From: Streptomyces sp. AJS327
GTDB taxonomy: Bacteria > Actinomycetota > Actinomycetes > Streptomycetales > Streptomycetaceae
Reading direction: 5' to 3'
Length of the DNA stretch: 64,000 nt
Assembly (NCBI RefSeq): GCF_013450295.1
Contig: NZ_SKBR01000001.1
Location: 2,182,501-2,246,500, forward strand
The notes beneath the pieces were generated by a model. The model was not told the origin of the DNA and did no database searches. It saw only the letters and a list, made by a program, of their open reading frames with translations. Position numbers and translations under genes: made by a program. How positions within the stretch are numbered: the stretch's first letter is position 1; each line of letters opens with the position of its first letter. This document shows positions 40,928 through 48,111 of the stretch, piece by piece.

Positions 40928-42136
40928 ATGAACGACACCGCCGCCGCGCGGCCCGCCCCCCTGGAGGGCCTGCGCGTCCTCGACCTCGCCACGCTCTTCG
41001 CCGGACCGCTCGCGGCCACCATGCTCGGTGACTTCGGCGCCGAAGTGATCAAGGTGGAGCACCCCGGCAGGCCGGACCCCTCGCGGGGCCACGGACCCGC
41101 CAAGGACGGGGTGGGCCTGTGGTGGAAGCTCCTCGGCCGGAACAAGCGGAACCTCACCCTCGATCTGTCCAGCCCGGGAGGCCGGGAGGTACTGCTCCGG
41201 CTCGTGGCCGAGTCGGACGTGGTGGTGGAGAACTTCCGCCCCGGCACCCTGGAGAAGTGGAACCTCGGCTGGGACGAGCTGTCGGCCGCCAACCCGCGCC
41301 TGGTGCTCGCCCGGGTCACCGGGTTCGGGCAGCACGGCCCGTACGCCCACCGCCCGGGCTTCGGCACCCTCGCGGAGGCGATGAGCGGCTTCGCCGCGAT
41401 CACCGGCGAACCCGAAGGGCCGCCCACCCTGCCCCCGTTCGGACTGGCCGACTCCGTCACGGCGCTGGCCACCGCGTACGCGGTGCTCACCGCCCTCTCC
41501 GGGCGCGACCGCACCGGCAGCGGCCAGATCGTGGACATGGCCATCATCGAGCCGCTGCTCACCGTCCTCGGCCCCCAGCCGCTCTGGTACGACCAACTCG
41601 GCTACGTCCAGCCCCGGACGGGCAACCGCTCCACCAACAACGCGCCCCGCAACACCTACCGCACCGCGGACGACGGCTGGGTCGCGGTCTCCACCTCCGC
41701 CCAGTCCATCGCCGAGCGCGTGCTGCGCCTGGTCGGGCGCCCGGAGCTGATCGACGAGCCCTGGTTCGCCACCGGAGCCGGCCGGGCGGAGCACGCCGCC
41801 GAACTCGACGAGGCGGTCGGCTCCTGGATCGCCCGCCACGACCGCGCCACCGTCCTCGCCGCCTTCGAGGAGGCGCAGGCCGCGGTCGCGCCGATCTACG
41901 ACGTACGGGACGTGCTGGAGGACCCGCAGTACCGGGCGCTGGACACGGTCACCACCGTGGACGACCCGGAACTCGGGCCGCTGCGCATGCAGAACGTCCT
42001 CTTCCGGCTCTCCGGGACGCCCGGCGCGATCCGCTGGGCGGGACGCCCACACGGCGCCGACACCGACGGCATCCTGGCCGAACTGGGGCTCACCGAGGCG
42101 GAGATCGAGACCCTGCGCGCGGAGGGCGCCCTGTGA
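40928..42136 (+). CDS. CaiB/BaiF-type (class III) CoA transferase
   Basis: A 402-residue family III CoA transferase. It starts 'LEGLRVLDLATLFAGPLAATMLGDFGAEVIKVEHP', the classic opening, here cited at residues 11-45. 'LTLDLSSPGGREVLLRLVAESDVVVENFRPG' follows near residue 80. The catalytic Asp region is in 'SFGTLAEAMSGFAAI'-like text after 'ITGFGQ'-type sequence. It transfers CoA between organic acids. Seventy-six bases separate it from the ribokinase, and its stop overlaps the next gene by 4 bases. It may activate an acid released from the imported compound; this is inference from position. Confidence 0.9.
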   Translation: MNDTAAARPAPLEGLRVLDLATLFAGPLAATMLGDFGAEVIKVEHPGRPDPSRGHGPAKDGVGLWWKLLGRNKRNLTLDLSSPGGREVLLRLVAESDVVVENFRPGTLEKWNLGWDELSAANPRLVLARVTGFGQHGPYAHRPGFGTLAEAMSGFAAITGEPEGPPTLPPFGLADSVTALATAYAVLTALSGRDRTGSGQIVDMAIIEPLLTVLGPQPLWYDQLGYVQPRTGNRSTNNAPRNTYRTADDGWVAVSTSAQSIAERVLRLVGRPELIDEPWFATGAGRAEHAAELDEAVGSWIARHDRATVLAAFEEAQAAVAPIYDVRDVLEDPQYRALDTVTTVDDPELGPLRMQNVLFRLSGTPGAIRWAGRPHGADTDGILAELGLTEAEIETLRAEGAL

Positions 42137-43083
42137 GCGCCCGCGCCCCGCGCCGCTCCGGACCGCACGGCTCCCGAACGCACGGCACCCCACCGCACGC
42201 CCCGCCGCCGGAGGCGCTCGGTGGACTCCGCTCGGCCTGGCTGACCTGGCTCTACGTGCCGGGCGACCGCCCGGCGGTGGTCGCCAAGGCGCTGACCTCC
42301 GGCGCCGACGTGGTCCTGATCGACCTGGAGGACGGCGTCGCCCCGGACCGTAAGGACTACGCGCTGGACGCCACCGCGGAACTGCTCTCCACCTCCGACG
42401 CCACCGCCCCGGCCGGTCCGCCGCACGTCCGGCTCAGCGCCTCCGGCGGGCCGCGCGCCGAACGCGAGGTGGACGTCCTGGCGGCACTGCCCGGCCTGGG
42501 CGGGCTCCGGCTGCCCAAGGTCGGCGGCCCGGCGGACGTCCGGTGGGTGGCCGAGCGGGCGCGGGGCGCCCGGTCGTCCGTCGTCCCGCCGCTCTACCCG
42601 CTGCTGGAGTCGGCCCGCGGTATCGAGGCCGCGTTCGCCATCGCCACCGCCCACCCCGCGGTGTGCGGCATCGCGCTGGGCGAGGCCGACCTGCGGGCCG
42701 ATATCGGGGTCACCGACGACGCGGGGCTCGACTGGCCGCGCAGCCGCGCCGTCGTGGCCGCCCGCGCCGCCGAACTGGCCCCGCCCCCGCAGTCGGTCTT
42801 CACCGACGTACGCGATCTCACCGGGCTGGCCGCGTCCTGCGCCGCTGGCCGGGCCCTCGGCTTCCTGGGCCGCACCGCCATCCACCCCCGTCAACTCCCC
42901 GTGATCGAGCGGGCGTTCCTGCCGAGCCCGGAGGAGGTCGGACGGGCGGAGGAGATCGTCACGGCGGCCCTGACCGAGGCGGGCGCGCTGGCGCTGCCCG
43001 ACGGCCGCTTCGTCGACCCGGCGGTGGTGGCCGGAGCCCAGCGCACCCTCGCGCTGGCCCGCAGGGGGCGGCGGACCGGGTGA
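42133..43083 (+). CDS. CitE-like CoA ester lyase (HpcH/HpaI aldolase superfamily)
   Basis: A 316-residue CitE/malyl-CoA-lyase-type protein. 'SAWLTWLYVPGDRPAVVAKA' and 'GADVVLIDLEDGVAPDRKDYA' are the family opening, with the metal/substrate acidic residues in 'DLEDGV'. 'RLPKVGGPADVRWV', 'PLLESARGIEAAFAIA', 'CGIALGEADLRADIGV' and 'GFLGRTAIHPRQLPVIERAF' complete the pattern. Such enzymes cleave beta-hydroxyacyl-CoA esters (citryl-, malyl-, citramalyl-CoA) to smaller acyl-CoAs. Together with the overlapping CoA transferase it forms a plausible two-step acid breakdown pair. The leading 35 residues are Pro/His-rich and probably unstructured. Confidence 0.9.
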   Translation: MSARAPRRSGPHGSRTHGTPPHAPPPEALGGLRSAWLTWLYVPGDRPAVVAKALTSGADVVLIDLEDGVAPDRKDYALDATAELLSTSDATAPAGPPHVRLSASGGPRAEREVDVLAALPGLGGLRLPKVGGPADVRWVAERARGARSSVVPPLYPLLESARGIEAAFAIATAHPAVCGIALGEADLRADIGVTDDAGLDWPRSRAVVAARAAELAPPPQSVFTDVRDLTGLAASCAAGRALGFLGRTAIHPRQLPVIERAFLPSPEEVGRAEEIVTAALTEAGALALPDGRFVDPAVVAGAQRTLALARRGRRTG

Positions 43084-43098
43084 CGGCGGCGCGGCTCG

Positions 43099-44163
43099 CT
43101 ACCCGGCCGTCCAGGCCGCCACGTCCGGGACGGGCACGGGCACCGAACCCCGCTCCAGCGACCGGCCGCCCGCCACCCCCACCAGCGAGGCCGCCACCGC
43201 CTGGCGTACCCCCACCCGGGGCGGTGCCCCCTCCAGCAGGGTGTCCCGGAACGCCTCAACCACCAGGGCCGTGCCCTCCTCCGCCCGCTCGACCAGACGG
43301 CCACCCCGCCGCAGCCGGGGTGGGTCCCGGCGGACGTCCCGGACCGTCCCGCCGTTCGCCCACGGCTCCCGCCGGACGCGCACCACCCACGCCTCGTCCC
43401 CCGGGGCACGCGCCGACTCCGCGAGCCCCCGGGTGCCGCGCACCGAGACCCAGGACCAGTGACTGTCCGGCTCGCCCTGGAGGAAGGTCTGCCGGGTCAC
43501 CGCCAGCGCGCCGCTCGACAGCCGGACGACCAGCACGGTCGCCCCCGGCCTCGGCCCCGGCAGCACCGGGTGCGCGGTCACCTCGACGGGCCACGCGCCG
43601 GTGAGGTCGAGCACCGGGCTCAGGGTGTGCGTGCAGTACGCGGTGGGGCCGATCCGCCCCCGCCAGTGCCCCGGGTCGCCCACCAGCGCCGCCTCCCGCT
43701 CCGGGGACAGCCCGTGCAGGTAGTCGGCCTCGATCAGGGTCACCTCGCCGATCTCGCCGCCGCCCAGGGACTCCGCGAGCAACCGGACGTGCGGATGCAG
43801 CACGTAGTTCTCCGCGAAGGAGTACCGCGCCGGGCCGCGCTCGGCCGCCTCGACCAGTGCCCGCCCCTCCTCCTCCGTCCCGCACGCCGCGCACTCCGCG
43901 AGCACGTGAACTCCGCGCTCCAGGAAGGCGACGGACGGCTCGGCGTGCGCGTCGAAGTCATGGGCCAGCACCACACCGTCCAGCGGCCGGTCGAGCAGCT
44001 CCGGCCAGTCACGGGCCGTCCACGCGCCGGGGAACTCCGCCGCCGCGGACGCCAGCACCTCCGCGTCGCGCTCGCAGAGCGCGGCCACCTCCAGCCCCAA
44101 CCGGGCACACCAGCGGGCCAGTTCACGCCCCCGCCGCAGTCCGACCACACCGATCCTCGCCAT
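43099..44163 (-). CDS. Gfo/Idh/MocA-like protein lacking the EKP motif
   Basis: A 354-residue NAD(P)-binding protein. The N-terminal Rossmann fold is 'ARIGVVGLRRGRELARWCAR'. The position where family dehydrogenases have the catalytic 'EKP' reads 'HVLAECAACGTEEEG', so the conserved Lys is absent. The C-terminal alpha/beta domain has 'SFAENYVLHPHVRLLAESL' and 'IGEVTLIEADYLHGLSP', with 'RIGPTAYCTHTLSPVLDLTG' supplying the His region. It converges on the CitE-like gene with 15 bases between. It may process a sugar acid or keto sugar from the neighbouring pathway, or be a non-catalytic sensor. Identity of the substrate is unknown. Confidence 0.85.
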   Translation of the reverse strand: MARIGVVGLRRGRELARWCARLGLEVAALCERDAEVLASAAAEFPGAWTARDWPELLDRPLDGVVLAHDFDAHAEPSVAFLERGVHVLAECAACGTEEEGRALVEAAERGPARYSFAENYVLHPHVRLLAESLGGGEIGEVTLIEADYLHGLSPEREAALVGDPGHWRGRIGPTAYCTHTLSPVLDLTGAWPVEVTAHPVLPGPRPGATVLVVRLSSGALAVTRQTFLQGEPDSHWSWVSVRGTRGLAESARAPGDEAWVVRVRREPWANGGTVRDVRRDPPRLRRGGRLVERAEEGTALVVEAFRDTLLEGAPPRVGVRQAVAASLVGVAGGRSLERGSVPVPVPDVAAWTAG

Positions 44164-44615
44164 GGCGGGAGCCTGCGCCCTCCCCGCGGCGTCGGCAAGC
44201 GAATATCACCCGGGCACCCGGACGGGCGGGGGAGACGCCCCCGTCCAGCCCCACCACCCCGGCGTACCGCGCCCCCGGGTGCCCAACGCGCCCGGTACGC
44301 GGGGGCGTTGGGCCGCGTCGGTGCTGGGCCGTCGCCCGGGCTCGTGAAGACGAAACGGTGTCGGACGGGGCGGGTTGGAGTCCGCCGGGGTGCCCGGCGG
44401 GCCGCGTCCGCGTCCCCGGCCGGTGGCGGAACGGATCCCCGCCACCCCACCCCACCGGCCCGACTCCGCTCCGGACAGGGCTGGTTACCCCGTACCGGGC
44501 GGGAAGTACCGCCGCGCGGGCGGTGGATGGGAACGCACGGACGGCGCGGAACCGCTCGGGCGAGAGGTGGGGGAACCGGTGATCGGTGATCGGCGCCCGC
44601 GGCGCCGTGGGGCGG
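44164..44615. other. Non-coding stretch with hairpin
   Basis: About 450 bases without a convincing gene. GCCCAACGC pairs with GCGTTGGGC at 44281-44313 around a 15-base loop. It lies 3' of the minus-strand zinc-ribbon gene and 5' of the Gfo/Idh gene, so it could terminate the former. Confidence 0.5.
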
Positions 44616-45002
44616 TCAGCCCTGACGGGCCGCCATCCGCACCATCGGACGCGAGCTGGGGCCGCCGATGTGCGAGAACGGCTGCGTCCGCCAGTCCAGC
44701 CCCTCGGGCAGTGTCAACAGCGCCGCGGCGTCCTCCTGGGTGTGGCCCGCGTCATCGGCCGGCGGCGCGTCCGCCACCCGGCGTCCTGACCCCTGGCAGA
44801 CCGTCAGCCCGAAGGGATCCCAGGGCGTCGGGCACAGCGCGTGCGGGGGAAGCTCCTCCTCGTGTGCCAGCACGGCGATCGGCTGGCCGCAGTCCGGGCA
44901 GCTGACCCGGAAGATGTCGTAGAACTCGCCGTCGGACACGGCGCCTCGGGTGCGCTCCGCCGTGTCCTCGTCCTCCGTGGCACGGATCGGCTGTGTGCGC
45001 AT
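44616..45002 (-). CDS. Hypothetical protein with CPxCG zinc-ribbon-like motif
   Basis: A 128-residue protein of unknown function. The pair C-P-D-C-G in 'RVSCPDCGQPIAVLAHE' and a later Cys in 'HALCPTPWDPFG' and 'VCQGSGR' suggest a small zinc-binding ribbon. The rest is acidic and polar. The C-terminus 'QEDAAALLTLPEGLDWRTQPF' and 'SRPMVRMAARQ' is distinctive. The ATG at 45002 follows AGGGGGG, a good ribosome binding site; a longer frame from 45086 lacks one. It is divergent from an Lrp-family gene. I do not recognise the family. Confidence 0.75.
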   Translation of the reverse strand: MRTQPIRATEDEDTAERTRGAVSDGEFYDIFRVSCPDCGQPIAVLAHEEELPPHALCPTPWDPFGLTVCQGSGRRVADAPPADDAGHTQEDAAALLTLPEGLDWRTQPFSHIGGPSSRPMVRMAARQG

Positions 45003-45198
45003 GCAACCCCCCTCGGGTGGACCGGCCGGGCTGCTGTCTCCGGCTCCAGCAAGGATTTCCCGTCGTGTCTCCCCCGTAATCTCCACGCCCGGACCGACCG
45101 TGGGGCGCGAGTGTGGCCTTGCTCACATCCCCTGCCGTGCCGGGGGCGGACCGCGCTCCCGGTGTGCCGGGGAGCGCCCGGCGCAGTAGGTTGAGCGG

Positions 45199-45639
45199 GT
45201 GGAGGACTTGGACCGGCAGATCGTGGAACTGCTCGTCACCGACGGGCGGATGAGCTACACCGACCTGGGCAAGGCCACCGGCCTGTCCACCTCGGCCGTA
45301 CACCAGCGGGTACGCCGGCTGGAGCAGCGGGGGGTGATCCGGGGGTACGCGGCGATCGTCGACCCGGAGGCGGTCGGCCTGCCGCTCACCGCGTTCATCT
45401 CCGTCAAACCCTTCGACCCCAGCGCGCCCGACGACATCGCGGACCGGCTCGCCGAGGTCCCCGAGATCGAGGCGTGCCACAGCGTCGCGGGGGACGAGAA
45501 CTACATCCTCAAGGTGCGCGTGGCCACCCCCATCGAACTGGAGCACCTGCTGGCCCGTATCCGCAGCCTGGCCGGGGTGTCCACCCGTACCACCGTGGTG
45601 CTCTCCACGCCCTACGAGGCCCGCCCGCCCCGCGTGTGA
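45199..45639 (+). CDS. Lrp/AsnC-family transcriptional regulator
   Basis: A 146-residue regulator of classical size. The N-terminal HTH is 'LDRQIVELLVTDGRMSYTDL' with 'GLSTSAVHQRVRRLEQRGVI'. The C-terminal RAM domain has 'GYAAIVDPEAVGLPLTAFIS' and 'VPEIEACHSVAGDENYILKV', the usual amino-acid-sensing beta-alpha-beta. The GTG start has no strong Shine-Dalgarno. It may control the downstream amidohydrolase gene or the divergent zinc-ribbon gene. Lrp proteins respond to amino acids or similar ligands, not identified here. Confidence 0.92.
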   Translation: MEDLDRQIVELLVTDGRMSYTDLGKATGLSTSAVHQRVRRLEQRGVIRGYAAIVDPEAVGLPLTAFISVKPFDPSAPDDIADRLAEVPEIEACHSVAGDENYILKVRVATPIELEHLLARIRSLAGVSTRTTVVLSTPYEARPPRV

Positions 45640-45750
45640 CCCCACGCGACCGGCGCGCGCCGCCGCGGCCGGGCCCAACCCCCGGTATCCGACGGGTCCC
45701 CGGCCACCCCCGCGCACCACGCGACGGCGCGCGGGCGGGAAACTGGTCCC

Positions 45751-47391
45751 ATGAACGACAGCACCGCGTCCCCCGCCGACGGCCCCACCACCCTGCTGCG
45801 CGGCGGCGCCGTCCACAGCCCCGCCGACCCGTTCGCCACCGCGATGGTCACCCAGGGTGGCCGGATCGCCTGGGTCGGCTCCGAGGGCGCGGCCGACTCC
45901 TTCGCCGACGGCGTGGACGAGACGGTGTGGCTGGACGGCGCGCTCGTCACCCCGACCTTCACGGACGCGCATGTGCACACGACGTCCGCCGGGTTGGCGC
46001 TGACCGGGCTGGACCTCGCCGGGGCGGCCGACCCCCGCGAGGCGCTGGAACGGATCCGCGCGCACGCCGCCCGGCATCCCGGGGCCGGGGTGCTGCTGGG
46101 CACCGGCTGGGACACCACCGACTGGCCCGGCCAGCGCCACCCCAGCCGTGCCGAACTGGACGAGGCGGCCGGCGGACGGCCGCTCTACCTCTCCCGCGTC
46201 GACGCCCACTCGGCGCTCGCCAGCACCGCGCTGCTCGCCCTCGTCCCGCACGTCAGCGACCTCGACGGCTGGGCGGACGAGGCGCCGCTCACGGGCGCCG
46301 CGCACCACGCGGTGCGGGCCGCGGCGCACGCCGCGCTCAGCCCCGGGCAGCGTGCCGAGGCCCAGCGCGCGGCGCGCGCGCACGCCGCCTCGCTCGGGAT
46401 CGGCGCGCTGCACGAGTGCGGCGGCCCGGAGATCTCCAGCGTCGAGGACCTGACCGGACTGCTGGAGCTGGCCGCCCGCGAACCCGGCCCGCACGTCTTC
46501 GGCTACTGGGCCGAACTCGTCGCGTCCGCGAAGGAAGCGGAGGCGATCCGGCGGCTCGGAGCGCTCGGCGCGGCCGGTGACCTCTTCGTCGACGGCTCGC
46601 TCGGCTCGCACACCGCCTCCCTCACCCACCCCTACGCCGACGCCCCGCACACCGGGCGGGCCCACCTCGACGCCGACGCGGTGGCCGGGCACATCGCCGC
46701 CTGCACGGAGGCGGGACTCCAGGCGGGCTTCCACGCCATCGGGGACGGCGCGCTGGAGACCGTCACCCAGGGCGTGCGCCGCGCCTCCACCGTCGTCGGC
46801 CACGGCCGTATCCGCGCGGCCCGGCACCGGGTGGAGCACGCCGAGATGCTCACCGCCGAAACCATCTCCGCCTTCGCGGAGTTCGCCCTCACCGCCTCCG
46901 TACAGCCCGGTTTCGACGCGGCCTGGGGCGGGGCGGACGGCATGTACGCACGGCGCCTCGGCGCCGACCGCGCCCGCACCCTCAACCCGTACGCCGCGCT
47001 CCAGCGCGCGGGCGTCCCGCTCGCGCTCGGCTCGGACTGCCCCGTCACGCCCCTCGGCCCCTGGGCCGCGGTGCGGGCCGCCGCCTTCCACCGCACCCCC
47101 GAGCACCGGATCTCGGTCCGGGGCGCGTTCACCGCGCACACCCGTGGCGGCTGGCGCGCGATCGGCCGGGACGACGCGGGCGTTCTCGTCCCGGGCGCAC
47201 CCGCCGACTACGCGGTCTGGACCACCGGGGACCTCGTGGTGCAGACGCCCGACGACCGGGTCGCCAACTGGTCGACCGATCCACGCTCCGGCACCCCGGG
47301 GCTCCCCGACCTCACGCCGGGTGCCCAACTCCCCGTCTGTCGGCGGACGGTGGTTGACGGACGCACCGTCTACGCACGACCGAACGAGTGA
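45751..47391 (+). CDS. Amidohydrolase family protein (YtcJ-like)
   Basis: A 546-residue metal-dependent hydrolase of the amidohydrolase-3/YtcJ type. The N-terminal beta-sandwich 'LLRGGAVHSPADPFATAMV' and 'AWVGSEGAADSF' leads to the metal motif 'FTDAHVHTTSAGLALTG' (HxH). Later ligands are seen in 'FHAIGDGALETVTQGVRRAS', 'RHRVEHAEMLTAETISAFAE' and 'LGSDCPVTPLGPWAAVRAA'. The C-terminal 'GAPADYAVWTTGDLVVQTPDD' closes the sandwich. By family, it hydrolyses an amide or imide bond of an unknown small molecule. It follows the Lrp gene by 111 bases in the same direction. Confidence 0.92.
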   Translation: MNDSTASPADGPTTLLRGGAVHSPADPFATAMVTQGGRIAWVGSEGAADSFADGVDETVWLDGALVTPTFTDAHVHTTSAGLALTGLDLAGAADPREALERIRAHAARHPGAGVLLGTGWDTTDWPGQRHPSRAELDEAAGGRPLYLSRVDAHSALASTALLALVPHVSDLDGWADEAPLTGAAHHAVRAAAHAALSPGQRAEAQRAARAHAASLGIGALHECGGPEISSVEDLTGLLELAAREPGPHVFGYWAELVASAKEAEAIRRLGALGAAGDLFVDGSLGSHTASLTHPYADAPHTGRAHLDADAVAGHIAACTEAGLQAGFHAIGDGALETVTQGVRRASTVVGHGRIRAARHRVEHAEMLTAETISAFAEFALTASVQPGFDAAWGGADGMYARRLGADRARTLNPYAALQRAGVPLALGSDCPVTPLGPWAAVRAAAFHRTPEHRISVRGAFTAHTRGGWRAIGRDDAGVLVPGAPADYAVWTTGDLVVQTPDDRVANWSTDPRSGTPGLPDLTPGAQLPVCRRTVVDGRTVYARPNE

Positions 47392-48111
47392 CGTACTGCC
47401 GCGCCATACCGCCGAACGACGTGCCGTCGGCCTGTCGGCCCCCGCGAACCGCTCCGCACTGACCTGGTACTTCTCCGAAACGCCGCAGGTTACGAAGCTG
47501 TTGACAGGAAACCGACGGAGACGGGTAGGTTCAGCCGAGTCCACCACAGGACGTCCGACCGGGGAACTTCCGCGCAGTCGTCGAACGCCGCTGGGCCATG
47601 GGGTGGTGCGCCGAGCTGGCACACCACCGCTGGGAGCCAGGTCCAGCGCCCGCGGCACGGGGGCGGAGGCTTCCGGCTGGTTGGCAGGTGCGACCCGGGG
47701 CGGGGCCCGGACGCTCAGTAGACAACGGCTCTCGGTCGGCCCGCAGCCAGCGGGTCCCAGGTCGGCCCGAAGGGCGCCGGGTCCCGATCCGCCGCGGCGG
47801 ACGCCGTGGCCGTCCCCACCCGGTCACCCCCTCCCGTCGCCGGAACCACAGCCCCGGACCCCTGGCGGCCCGGCGTCTCCGCAGGTCTCCCCGCCTCCAC
47901 GTCCCACCCCCCTTGCCCCACCCGGTGTCCCCCGTGGCGGGGGCCCGGAGAGGGCGGGGAGGGCGGCGGGCGCCGGCTCCGGCCGCCCGGCCGCCGGAGC
48001 GTCCCGCGCGCCGGAGCCGTCACCGCCGTGCGTTCCCACCCACCCCGCGTGCGGTGCCGTGCGGGATGTACCGTCACCTCACCACCGATGACCTCCAGGA
48101 AGGCCGCGACC
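47392..48111. other. Long non-coding region upstream of lnt
   Basis: About 720 bases. The left third is less GC-rich and holds a promoter-like TTGACA...TAGGTT. The rest contains no frame with a ribosome binding site and protein-like composition. A long 5' leader for lnt or an independent small RNA is possible; I cannot assign either to a known RNA family. Confidence 0.5.
47501..47531 (+). promoter_or_regulatory. Candidate sigma-HrdB-type promoter
   Basis: TTGACA (47501-47506) is followed after 19 bases by TAGGTT (47526-47531). The -35 is a perfect match to the vegetative consensus. The spacer is slightly long. The nearest downstream gene, lnt, starts about 580 bases further on. Confidence 0.5.

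Noticed and set aside
44752..47658. Long minus-strand frame across the Lrp and amidohydrolase genes
   Set aside because: An antisense shadow of two clear genes; composition is typical of GC-rich noise.
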